A stretch of 64,000 nucleotides of DNA from Aplidium turbinatum. Lineage: Eukaryota; Chordata; Ascidiacea; Aplousobranchia; Polyclinidae. The notes beneath the pieces were generated by a model. That model saw only the letters and a list, made by a program, of their open reading frames with translations. It did no database searches and was not told the origin of the DNA. Position numbers and translations under genes: made by a program. The stretch lies in assembly GCA_918807975.1 (NCBI GenBank), contig OU964924.1:1438501-1502500 (forward strand), read 5' to 3'. This document shows positions 55,765-64,000 of the stretch, piece after piece; positions within the stretch are counted from its first letter, which is position 1; every line of letters begins with the position of its first letter.

Positions 55765-56236
55765 TTATTTTTAAATACGTAAGAAATTTCTTCCATTTTT
55801 AAACCATTCTGCTCGCGTTTCCTTCGTCTGCCCCACCTCAAAATTGACACCCCTAGAAAGGAAATTTAATTCTGAACACGATTCAAAAATAAAATTCCGA
55901 AAAATATATCGGGAAAGTATTTTGATAGTTGTTTTTGTGATGCTTACTTTTCTTGCCATATCACATATAGCAGTCTTAATAGATACGATTTTTGTCTAAC
56001 TTTTCGCAATTGCAGTTGCTTTATCTTTGACAAGTCGAGTTTTTTATTTAAATTTCTGTGTTCACTGTTCATTTGGCTATGGAAAAAATATAAGATTTGC
56101 TTTGATGTGGTAACGAGAAGTGATTTTATCAGCTTCCGAGTGTTGCTACTTTCATCGCATTGTTTATCGCGCAAATTTTTACGGATCATTTTTTTAGGCG
56201 GATCGCGCAGAATTATTCTGCCAGAATGACGGTGGT
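55765..56236 (-). repeat. Right arm head (terminal inverted repeat)
   Basis: The inverse of 40277-40742, ending in the element terminus. The frame seen in the left head is here split into two overlapping frames (55771-55959 and 55944-56189). Confidence 0.85.
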
Positions 56237-56245
56237 CAATCTTAC

Positions 56246-57031
56246 AGCTAAACTCTGACCTTTATACACTAGCCATGTTATCGTGTAACTTCAAATTTGA
56301 CCGGTGCTCGATCTGATAGTAGTCAACATCACCAGTATAAGTTGATAGTTTGCATTTTAACCCTAGAACAAGTGTGGGCAACCTACGGTTTGGGTGCTTG
56401 ACCCGTCCTTGCCCTAAAATGACCATTGCACTATCTATGGCGCAGTGCATTTGTTTTGTGTTTGTTTTAAATTAGCCTTGCATAGTTATTAAGAATTTTG
56501 TTTGTTGTGAAGTCGTCATGGACAGAGAGATTGTTATTTGCTTTTCATTATTGTAAGTCGAACACATAATAATGCATATATATGGTATGCACATGTCCTC
56601 ATTCATGCACAACCGAAGTGCTTTGGCGCATCAGTAGCTATAGCATTCATGCGCAATTTAAAAAAATTGTGTGTTTTTATACAAGCCGTACTTTGTCTAC
56701 AAAAGCCAATATTTGTTAATGCTTCCTCTCTATGTATGTTTTACCATATATAGGTATTATTAAAACAATGAAAACTATTAATACTACAAAAAGTGCTCAA
56801 TGCCAAGCAAAAAGGCAAAGCAGAGCGAATTAAATCAATTATAGTTATTACTATCTGAAGCCTTTACAAATTGTTTCACCTTACGGATCATCAGAAGGTC
56901 TTATTCAAATAGAATCTAATAGGTATTATTATGTGTTCGACTTGCAATAGCCTATTGAAAAGCAATTAACAATCTTTACTGTCTCTCTGTTAACATGTAT
57001 TTTATTAATGTAAAATAGCATTTATATGTAT
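56246..57031. other. No gene recognised
   Basis: AT-rich spacer between the 16-kb element and the next foldback element. Confidence 0.45.
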
Positions 57032-57039
57032 GGTTTCAT

Positions 57040-57759
57040 TGGATGCAACCTAGTTTGTACCATGAACAGTTCGGATCGTCCGTTCGTACCTTGAAAAGAT
57101 CGAGAAAAAAAATTAAAAAAAGCCAAAGTCGCTGATCGCAATTTCCGCAATCATTTTTAAATTTTTCCCCTGAAAAGATCGAGAGAAAAAAATAGCTCAA
57201 AACCGAAGTCCGCTGATCGCAGTTTCCGCTAACTCTAACCCTAGAGTAAATCTATGCTCTAACTTTAACCCTCGCTGATCGCAGTTTCCGCAAACATTTT
57301 TCCTCAGTTTTCGTTAACCCTTACCCTAATTCTAACCATAGAGTAATCTATGCTCTAACCCTAACCCTCGCTGATTGCAATTTTGGCAAACATTTTTCCG
57401 CAATTTTCGCTAACCTTTACCCTAACCATAGAGTAGGCTAATCTATGCTCTAACCCTCGCTGATCGCAGTTTCCGCAAACATTTTTCCGCAGTTTCCGCT
57501 TACCCTAACCATAGAGTAATCTATGCTCTAACCCTAACCCTCGCTGATCGCAGTTTCCGCAAACATTTTTCCGCAGTTTCCGCTAACCCTAACCCTCGAG
57601 TTTGTTTCAAATTGTTTGGGAAAACTCCGATCAGCGACTTCGGGTTTGTGCTATTAAACTGCGATCAGCGACTTCGGCTTTTTTTAATTTTTTCTCTGGA
57701 TCTTTTCAGGGTACGAACTGACTGTACGAATGGTTCAAGGTACGAACTAGGTTGCACCC
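57040..57759. mobile_element. Foldback MITE, GGATGCAACCTAG ends
   Basis: Left TGGATGCAACCTAGTTTGTA, right 'tacgaactaggttgcaccc'. Perfect 8-bp TSD GGTTTCAT (57032-57039 and 57760-57767). The arms contain 'gatcgagaaaaaaa' or its inverse. The centre is a minisatellite (57225-57600). Confidence 0.9.
57225..57600. repeat. CCCTAA-rich minisatellite
   Basis: About four imperfect units of 80-100 bp, each with 'agagtaatctatgctctaac', 'cgctgatcgcag' and 'tttccgcaaacattttt', separated by one to three CCCTAA words. One unit has GGCTA inserted at 57436-57440. Confidence 0.85.
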
Positions 57760-57767
57760 GGTTTCAT

Positions 57768-58317
57768 TTAGCCTATGGTAATACCATTTATCGTATGATT
57801 TCATAGATAGCCTATAGTCACTTCCTACTTTAACTACCTACTGTATTTATTGCAGTACAATTCCAAATTCAATATTAGCCTAATACCATTTTTTCATAAT
57901 GCAAGATATTTTAAAACATGTAATCTTTCTGGGATGCTTGGTTGTTGATGGCGTTCTCTCTGATATACTGACTTCAGATTTCTCGGTAAATGTTATTGAT
58001 TAGGCCTATTGGGCTAACTGTCTTTATTGAACGTTACATATGTATTAAAAGTGCTGTACATAATCATACTTGAGTTGTGTATGCAATATTAATTTTTCAA
58101 AACTAGTTATGTGAACGTAGTTTTAGGGTCAATGTGCGTATTTGCAACCATCAAAGTAATTGCTTCCACTTTAGAAATTTAAAAATATTTGCAATTAAAA
58201 ATAATTTGACAGAAAGAAATTTAACAGTTTGACTGCCAGAAAGAAGCTCTAGTAGGTCATACTTCGTTGCCGGAAAAATAAAAAAGTTTAGAGGCTTCTG
58301 AATAATATTTATTGTAC
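57768..58317. other. No gene recognised
   Basis: AT-rich spacer; a TAGGCCTA palindrome occurs near 58000. Confidence 0.45.
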
Positions 58318-58779
58318 ATATGCATTAGGGTGGCCAAAAAAAATGGAAATTTTTTATTTTTGTTTGCACACCCTCTCATTTGAGGAGGATTCATGAAAAA
58401 ATGACACTGTGAAAATTTGAAGTGAATCCGACAAGAGGAAGTGCTCTCCCACCGACCTCAAAGTTTGCTTTCTTTGGCATAATTCGTCAAAATTCCTTGA
58501 ATATGTGACGTAATTCTTTTTTGACTTATTTACATTGCAGTTGCAGCATTTTTGTGTAAACCATTGTTTTACTCTGAATTTATGATATAATAAGTGTTTC
58601 CACATGCAGAAAAACAGAAATAATACACAAAATAGATCACATTAACAAGCGTTTGGTATGAAATAAAATGCACTAAACTTTAGCTAAAACCGCATAAAAG
58701 TACGTTCACCAGTCACGATCGCAACACTTCATGTGACAACACATTGCCCAGAAATTGCAAGAGAAATGTTTGTAAAGAG

Positions 58780-59260
58780 TCAAGCCATTGGTTGACTTTA
58801 TTGCACTTGTTGGAAGCAGCTTTCTGTGGTGCTTGACCACTTGATAGAGGAGCTGGCGCTGTTGTTCATTTTTTGTATGGACTTCATTGAAGTCAGTAGC
58901 TAATTTGACTGCCCGCTCTGCACAATCATTGACGGCTTTGAGATGACGCCAAACTTTGCATGCTTCTTTATAATCATCACGATCACGCCATGTGTCAACA
59001 GAAGCAGTGACTCGAAAAGGTTAAGTGAACGCTATGTTACAAACTGTGCCAAAGAGAGACGTTAAAACTTGACAATTTTGTTCGGGGCAACACGACGAAC
59101 ATCTTCGGGAAATGGGTCTTTCTTAAGAGCATTAACGATTGCCTTCTTTTCATCATCTGTGTTATTATCACTGAATAAAGGCAGTGCAGCAAGATCCTCA
59201 CTGATGTACCACAAGCGCAACCTCAACTTTTTTTTGCCACTTGAGAAATTGCATTGTCAA
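58780..59260 (-). pseudogene. Transposon protein C-terminal part, inverted
   Basis: Minus strand: RLWYISEDLAALPLFSDNNT, then DDEKKAIVNALKKDPFPEDV and, after a frame change, DDYKEACKVWRHLKAVNDCA, ERAVKLATDFNEV and LLYQVVKHHRKLLP. In this family of repeated invertebrate proteins 'W.L.eeLv.laffd' comes before 'VNDcAERgvkL..dy', so order and strand agree. It belongs to the left arm of 58326-61277. Confidence 0.7.
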
Positions 59261-59389
59261 CCTCTTTCTAATCCTCTGTGAGCTGTAACATTGCTAGGTC
59301 ATTTGTAGGGGCAGATATTGATGAAGGTGCTGCAAACCAAAAAGTGGCATAGATGGTAGTAGTTAATATTACTTCATCTGCAACTGTAC

Positions 59390-59610
59390 TGCATGCAAGT
59401 GGCAGTGTAATCTTATTGACCTTCATCTCGTAGTAGACGGCGAAGAACCACACCCCATACAGGCAGCTGACATGGCCCTCAAGAGAGTCAACAAATGGAC
59501 ACCCACTCTCTAGTGTTGACTCCCTTGAGGGGCTATGTCAGCTGCCTGTATGGGGTGTGGTTCTACGAGATGAAGATCAATAAGGTTACACTGCCACTTG
59601 CTTGCAGTAC
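59390..59610. repeat. Hairpin in the middle of the composite transposon
   Basis: 'gaaccacaccccatacaggc' at about 59448 and 'cctgtatggggtgtggttc' at about 59546 pair, together with flanking 'tgcaagtggcagtgta' and 'tacactgccacttgc'. The stem is about 90 bp, marking the turning point of an inverted duplication. Confidence 0.85.
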
Positions 59611-59649
59611 AGTTCTTGTGAGTGAAAGCTAATATCGCTACCACTGCAA

Positions 59650-60835
59650 AGACTCACGTTGTTACCAAACTAAAACGCATCCGTCAAGAGCATATAAGAG
59701 AATCAAAGCACAAAGGGAGGCGAAATTCAGCTTCCCAGCTGACCTCAGAAGCTGACTTCACCCAGAGCTTAAGTGCATTATTTGATATTGCACATGCTAA
59801 CTGGGAATGCCGCATAACAATACCAGAAGATTGCCAGTTTTTGATAGACCAAGGTGGTGCATGACAGATACTGATGACAACAGAGGACCCAATGCATCGG
59901 CAAGCTGCTGCAAAGTATAGAAAGCGCAAAGATGATGAACAGAGACGCAACGGAAATCGCATTGATCCAGTACCATCAAGTGCTGCTGCTTTCTCATCTG
60001 AAAATGATTAGCAAATGATGAAGATTCTTCCAGTGACCCACTGTTTGCACCGTAAATCCAAATAACACCAAAACAAAACCCAGTAGGAGCAGCCATTACC
60101 AAAACGCTGCATTATCGATAATCCACTGTTTAATGCAGCACTGAACAGAACTATAACATCAAGTCGTCAAGCAATGATGATCGTCACTCCTGCTCTTGCT
60201 GCAGCTGGAATTGATATAAATGAATTGACAATGTCACATTCCTCTGTCATGAATGCTCGAAACACCTCATGTGAAAGCCTGGCAGCTGCAGTGCTGCAAA
60301 AATTTAAACCAACAGTTACAGTTCCACTTGTTGTTCATTTTCATGGTAAATATTTGACTAATGCCAATGGCACAAAGTGCGAATCTTTGGCCATTGTAGT
60401 TTCTGGTATGCATGTTGAGATACTGCTTGGCATTCCGAAGCTGCCTGTTGGAACGGGATCACTAATGGGCCAAAAAGTAGTGGAATTCATACACGAGTTG
60501 TAGCAGAGCACATAGCTGCACTTTGTTTTGACACGACATCAAGCAATACGGGAATCCACACTGGAGCTATCACTGTCATGCAGCAGGCATTTAATCGAAG
60601 GCTGCTAGTTCTTGCATGCCATGATCTCAAAGTCGTCAATGATTGTGCAGAGCGGGCACTGGGCAGTCAAATTAGCTACTGACTTCAATGAAGTCCTTAC
60701 GGAAAATGAACAACAGCGCCAGCTCCTCTATCAGGTGATCGAGCACCACAGAAAGCTGCTTCCAACAAGTGCAAGTAAACGCCAACATGCCAACAGCTCC
60801 ATTAAATAAAATCAATGGCTTGACTCTTTACAAAC
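59650..60835 (+). pseudogene. Transposon protein N-terminal and middle part
   Basis: VTKLKRIRQEHIRESKHKGR, SLSALFDIAHANWECRITIP and EDCQFLIDQGG give the N-terminal region. Then SLAIVVSGMHVEILLGIPKL and PVGTGSLMGQKVVEFIHEL follow. In another frame come LCFDTTSSNTGIHTGAIT and RRLLVLACH. The reading then jumps straight to VNDCAER-type sequence and TDFNEVLTENEQQRQLLYQV, so the middle of the gene is deleted. The FDTT.SNTG Asp is a candidate catalytic residue. The protein family is known to me only as unnamed repeated proteins in invertebrates. Confidence 0.7.
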
Positions 60836-61285
60836 ATTTCTTTTGCTTTTTCTGGGCAATGTGTTATCACCTGAAGCGTTGCGATTGTGACTGGTGAACG
60901 TACTTTTATACGGTTTTCGCTAAAGTTCAGTGCATGTAATTTCATTCCAAACGCTTGTTAATGTGATCTATTTTGTGCATTATTTATGTTTTTCTGCATG
61001 TGGAAACACTTATTATATCATAAATTCAGAGTAAAACAATGGTTAACACAAAAATGCTGCAACTGCAATGTAAATAAGTCAAAAAAGAATTACGTCACAT
61101 ATTCAAGGAATTTTGATGAATTATGCCAAAGAAAGCAAATTTAGAGGTCGGTGGGAGAGCACTTCCTCTTGTCGGATTCACTTCAAATTTTCACAGTGTC
61201 ATTTTTTCATGAATCCTCCTCAAATGAGAGGGTGTGCAAACAAAAATAAAAAATTTCCATTTTTTTTGGCCACCCTAATATGCAT

Positions 61286-61826
61286 AAATAACCTAGTACC
61301 GTACTCTAATGTTATAAGTATCATCAGTAACCTATTGGCTAGATGCATGTTAACTCATATGATGCAGAAACTTACGTGCAAAACATGTTGAGTGTTGCTC
61401 AATTGCTTGAAATACAGTGATAGGATGTGTGAATGAAGGCTCTTGTGTTAAGAGTTTTGAATTGTATTATGCAAAAAATAACAATTTATTCTATTTTTCA
61501 TGTACTGTATTCAGAATGAAAAGAGGGAGGTGATGCCCCTAACTACGTTTGGATATTTGCAACGTGGATACTTCAACATGTCAATATCATTAACTCTGGC
61601 CAAGAGTGACTATACAGTATGACGTCTTGTTACGATTGATTCTGTTTTTAAAGTTTTGTTGACATAACTGTAAAATAGAGAATCAGTGTGGCCTGGCTGG
61701 CTTGTGTAATGTTGCAATAGCCAATATGTGGGCCTGTTTGGTCCTAATGTAGACCACATCTGACTACATTTCATTTATTTTATGACCTCATGCGACACAT
61801 TTTATCTGTCCCAACTAATTACGGTC
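61286..61826. other. No gene recognised
   Basis: AT-rich spacer; 'tagtaccgtactct' near 61294. Confidence 0.45.
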
Positions 61827-62198
61827 AAAAATTCGGGTCCAAGTCTATTAGGCGCAGACAGTTAGGCGCTGGTTAAATAGGCGCGCACACTGTGGCGTCT
61901 GGATATTTAGGTGCGGAGCACTGTGGCGCCTGTTCATTTAGGTGCTATTGTTAGTAAAGTCTGCAGATTGTATCAGCTCAGCTTTGGCAAAACCTGGTCG
62001 GGGTTTTGATGGAAAACTAAGTTACTCTTCACTCAAGCCTACCACCTGCTTGAATATAGGCTACGGTATATTTTTACTGATGTTTAGTGTTGTTATTATT
62101 TGACTTATATAACTAAAAGTGAACTCATTCATGTTCGGAAACTTGAATAATTTATTGATAAAGCTTTCACCAACGCAAACCTGGACTAGCAACAAATA

Positions 62199-62671
62199 CC
62201 GTATTTATCCGTGTGTAAGTCGCAAAATTTTACACCAAATCTTGCCCAAAAAGGTTGGGGTGTGACTTATACACGAGGGTGCGATTTATACACAAGGTTC
62301 TGAACTTCTGACAAACAAATGCTACAGATCGCGCGTTAGCACTGCTATTAAGCGTTTGTATTTTGCGTGCGAGCATTTCCAACAATCTCGATGGGAGTGA
62401 AGAGGATTATCTGTGAGATCACCAGGATGATGATGAGGGTGAAGAAGAAAGTAACGAAGAAGACATCCCACCTTCATGGGATGCAGATGAAGAAATGCCC
62501 CAAGAACAATGGGACAAACTATTTGCAGTATTTGGCATCAGTGAAGATGAAAACGAGTTTGAAGGCTTTTAAAATTTTGATTGTTGTTTTTCAATAAAAT
62601 TTGCTAAAAAAAATTTTGTACCAATATTTGAGCCAAATTTTGGGGTGCGAATTATACATGGATAAATACGG
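62199..62671. mobile_element. pogo/Tigger-like element with TA duplication
   Basis: TIR CCGTATTTATCCGTGTGTAA against the inverse of 'ttatacatggataaatacgg'. TA TSD (62197-62198 and 62672-62673). It contains the end of a pogo-type gene (62372-62572). Deleted from the usual 2-3 kb to 473 bp. Confidence 0.88.
62372..62572 (+). pseudogene. pogo/jerky-type transposase C-terminal tail
   Basis: The frame reads SISNNLDGSEEDYL, one in-frame TGA, then an acidic tail (DHQDDDEGEEESNEEDIPPS ... DENEFEGF, stop). 'I(S/T)NaLDGsEDd.l' followed by an Asp/Glu-rich tail is typical of pogo/Tigger/jerky-type transposases. The DNA-binding and DDE regions are missing. Confidence 0.75.
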
Positions 62672-62711
62672 TAAATGCCAAACACGCCCATTAAAAAAAC
62701 TATATATATAT

Positions 62712-63000
62712 TTTCTGTTCAATATAAGATTTAGTGTGAAAAGCATTGCCGGTTTAAGCAGCATCACTCACCGAAGCCATGACATATTTTTTCTGGTCAA
62801 TACAACATTTTGTAAGAAAAGCGTTGCCCGTTTAAGCAGCTTCATTCACTGAAGCCATGACTAACAACAAATAAATGCACGCGCATTAACAAAACAACAT
62901 TTTGTGTGAAAAGCATTGCCAGGTACAGCAGCTTGACTCACTGAAGCCATGACTAACAACAAATAAATGCACGTGCAATGACAAAACAACATATTTTTCT
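62712..63000. repeat. Three tandem units of about 100 bp
   Basis: Units share 'aaaagcattgcc' (or 'gcgttgcc'), 'agcagc', and 'ctgaagccatgac'. The last two also share 'taacaacaaataaatgcacg'. They lie inside the right half of 61835-63177. Confidence 0.8.
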
Positions 63001-63185
63001 GTTCAATATAACATTTTGCCCTCCCTGCCAAGCTGATACAATCTGCAGACTTTACTATGAATAGCACCTACTAAATGAACGGGCGCCACAGTGCTCCGCA
63101 CCTAAATATCCAGACGGCACAGTGTGTGCACCTATTTGACCAGCGCCTAACTATCTGCCCCTAAAAGACTTGCTCCCAAAAATTC

Positions 63186-63591
63186 CCAGAGCTTTTAATG
63201 ACTGGAAGGAAGTAATTTTATCTTGAAATATAGTTTGGTGTGTACTAAGTTTAAAGTCAGTGCTACAACATGCTTTTGTCTTTTTGGAAATCTATGATAC
63301 TTAATATTAAAGTAATGAAAGTAAAGAATGTGTGATACCAGACAGCTTTACTAATCACATCATCAAGATGGTCTGCTATTTTGATCATGCCCGTTTTAGT
63401 TGTTTGGTAGTTATGACAATATCTCGCAATTTTGTTTGATTTTGAATCCACTCAGCAGATTTTTTTTCTCGCCATGTTAAACCCATCATGATTCAAACTA
63501 AGATTCAAAAATATGTCAAACATTTAGCAAATTTAAAGCTTTGGTAGAGAGTTTGCTTTCTTGAACCATAGACAAATAAAACAAAGTAACC
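63186..63591. other. No gene recognised
   Basis: AT-rich spacer. The frame at 63263-63451 is not recognised. Confidence 0.45.
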
Positions 63592-64000
63592 TTAGCGGGT
63601 TTAACATGTTTTATGACTTGGAGATATAACATTATAATTAAAAAAAAATCGTGTCCTCATCAGAAATTACTTATATCTACAATATACATAAAATGAAAAT
63701 TATAAGATAGATCTGACTATGCACTATATCTGTAATGCCACTCTGGACTGAAAAGCACAAACTGAACAAATGATACAGGAATGATAACGAGTAAATTATA
63801 CGGTGGGAAACAGATCACATGAGGTGTAAACTACAGGCATATGACAAACAATTAGAACACACACAAAAGAAACGATGAGCCACAAGCAAATAACTGCTGG
63901 TTGAGAGACGGATTGTTACGTTTGATTCTTAAGGCTTTCATGATCTTAATTAGATATATATGTTATATCTTTGTGTAATAAAATATGTTAAACCCGCTAA
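63592..64000. mobile_element. MITE ending at the window edge, TTAGCGGGTTTAACAT ends
   Basis: The left TTAGCGGGTTTAACATGTTT and the right 'aaatatgttaaacccgctaa' are inverted repeats, and the last base of the window is the last base of the TIR. The TSD cannot be checked. About 409 bp, non-coding. Confidence 0.75.

Larger units (their letters stand above)
40277..56236 (+). mobile_element. Giant Mutator-like (Foldback-type) transposon, 16 kb
   Basis: Both ends begin ACCACCGTCATTCTGGCAGA reading inward, and the element has a perfect 9-bp TSD CAATCTTAC (40268-40276 and 56237-56245), the usual MULE/Foldback length. Each arm has a head of about 470 bp followed by 204-bp tandem units, about 6 on the left and 13 on the right. 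Between the arms the plus strand carries transposase pieces, a Ulp1-type protease and a USP-type protease. Known Foldback/NOF elements have the same layout of repeat-built arms around a MULE transposase. Nested insertions are an LTR element, two SINE types, hAT MITEs and a TTAA MITE. The genes contain frameshifts and stops, so this copy is probably inactive. Confidence 0.88.
58326..61277. mobile_element. TAGGGTGGCC-ended composite foldback transposon
   Basis: Ends TAGGGTGGCC and GGCCACCCTA. Perfect 8-bp TSD ATATGCAT (58318-58325 and 61278-61285). The two arms (about 58326-58940 and 60620-61277) are inverted copies that include coding sequence, not only TIR. The left arm carries the 3' end of the gene on the minus strand, and the right side carries the 5' part plus a second copy of the 3' end on the plus strand. 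A hairpin (59390-59610) lies between. The copy is rearranged and cannot be autonomous. Confidence 0.9.
61835..63177. mobile_element. hAT-type element with AGGCGC-rich ends
   Basis: Left GGGTCCAAGTCTATTAGGCG, right 'aaaagacttgctccc'. Perfect 8-bp TSD AAAAATTC (61827-61834 and 63178-63185). Inverted arms of about 145 bp carry repeated 'taggcgc' or 'gtggcgc' words and 'gtctgcagattgtatcagct'. No own transposase was seen. A pogo-like element and a tandem repeat lie inside. Confidence 0.9.

Overview
The window looks like nuclear DNA of an invertebrate animal, and an invertebrate deuterostome such as a tunicate fits best, though the sequence does not fix the species. The reasons are low GC, tRNA-derived SINEs, Jockey/CR1-type LINE fragments, many hAT-like DNA transposons and no bacterial-style gene packing. 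Only two segments look like ordinary host genes. They are neighbouring minus-strand exons for paralogous seven-transmembrane proteins (22183-23187 and 24175-25115). Almost everything else that can be recognised is transposon, and for most elements I could place the ends from terminal inverted repeats and target-site duplications (TSDs).

Layout. 1-10 kb: a foldback-like element (2541-4736) and two hAT elements with perfect 8-bp TSDs (4962-6269, 8321-9667), plus small MITEs. 10-13 kb: MITEs and AT-rich DNA. 13.4-16.9 kb: a TAGGGAGG-ended DNA transposon holding a nested LINE with a 13-bp TSD and a nested MITE. 17-20.5 kb: SINEs and a hAT. 20.8 kb and 29.25-29.85 kb: hammerhead-ribozyme sequences, the second in a two-unit retrozyme-like insertion with a 12-bp TSD. 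22-25 kb: the 7TM pair. 26 kb: a LINE remnant. 30-40 kb: a dense run of hAT-type elements, including a 3.6-kb element whose gene is related to the one at 13.4-16.9 kb. 40277-56236: one 16-kb element with a 9-bp TSD and long inverted arms built from 204-bp tandem repeats. 57-64 kb: a foldback element with a CCCTAA-rich minisatellite, a 3-kb inverted composite transposon, an element carrying a nested pogo-like copy, and a MITE that runs to the window edge.

The most interesting system is the 16-kb element. Its TSD length, foldback arms and DDE-like open reading frames point to a Mutator-like (MULE/Foldback) transposon. Between the arms, on one strand, lie transposase pieces, a Ulp1-type SUMO protease and a ubiquitin-specific protease, so one element appears to have carried both a deSUMOylase and a deubiquitinase. 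It has since been hit by a young LTR element, SINEs, hAT MITEs and a TTAA-type MITE.

A second finding cuts across the whole window. The 5-mer GGCTA (or GCCTA) is inserted after TA in one copy but not in its sister copies at seven independent places, including inside TSDs. This gives the very common words TAGGCTA and TAGCCTA. They look like 3-nt excision footprints of a TA-targeting transposon that is itself not seen here.
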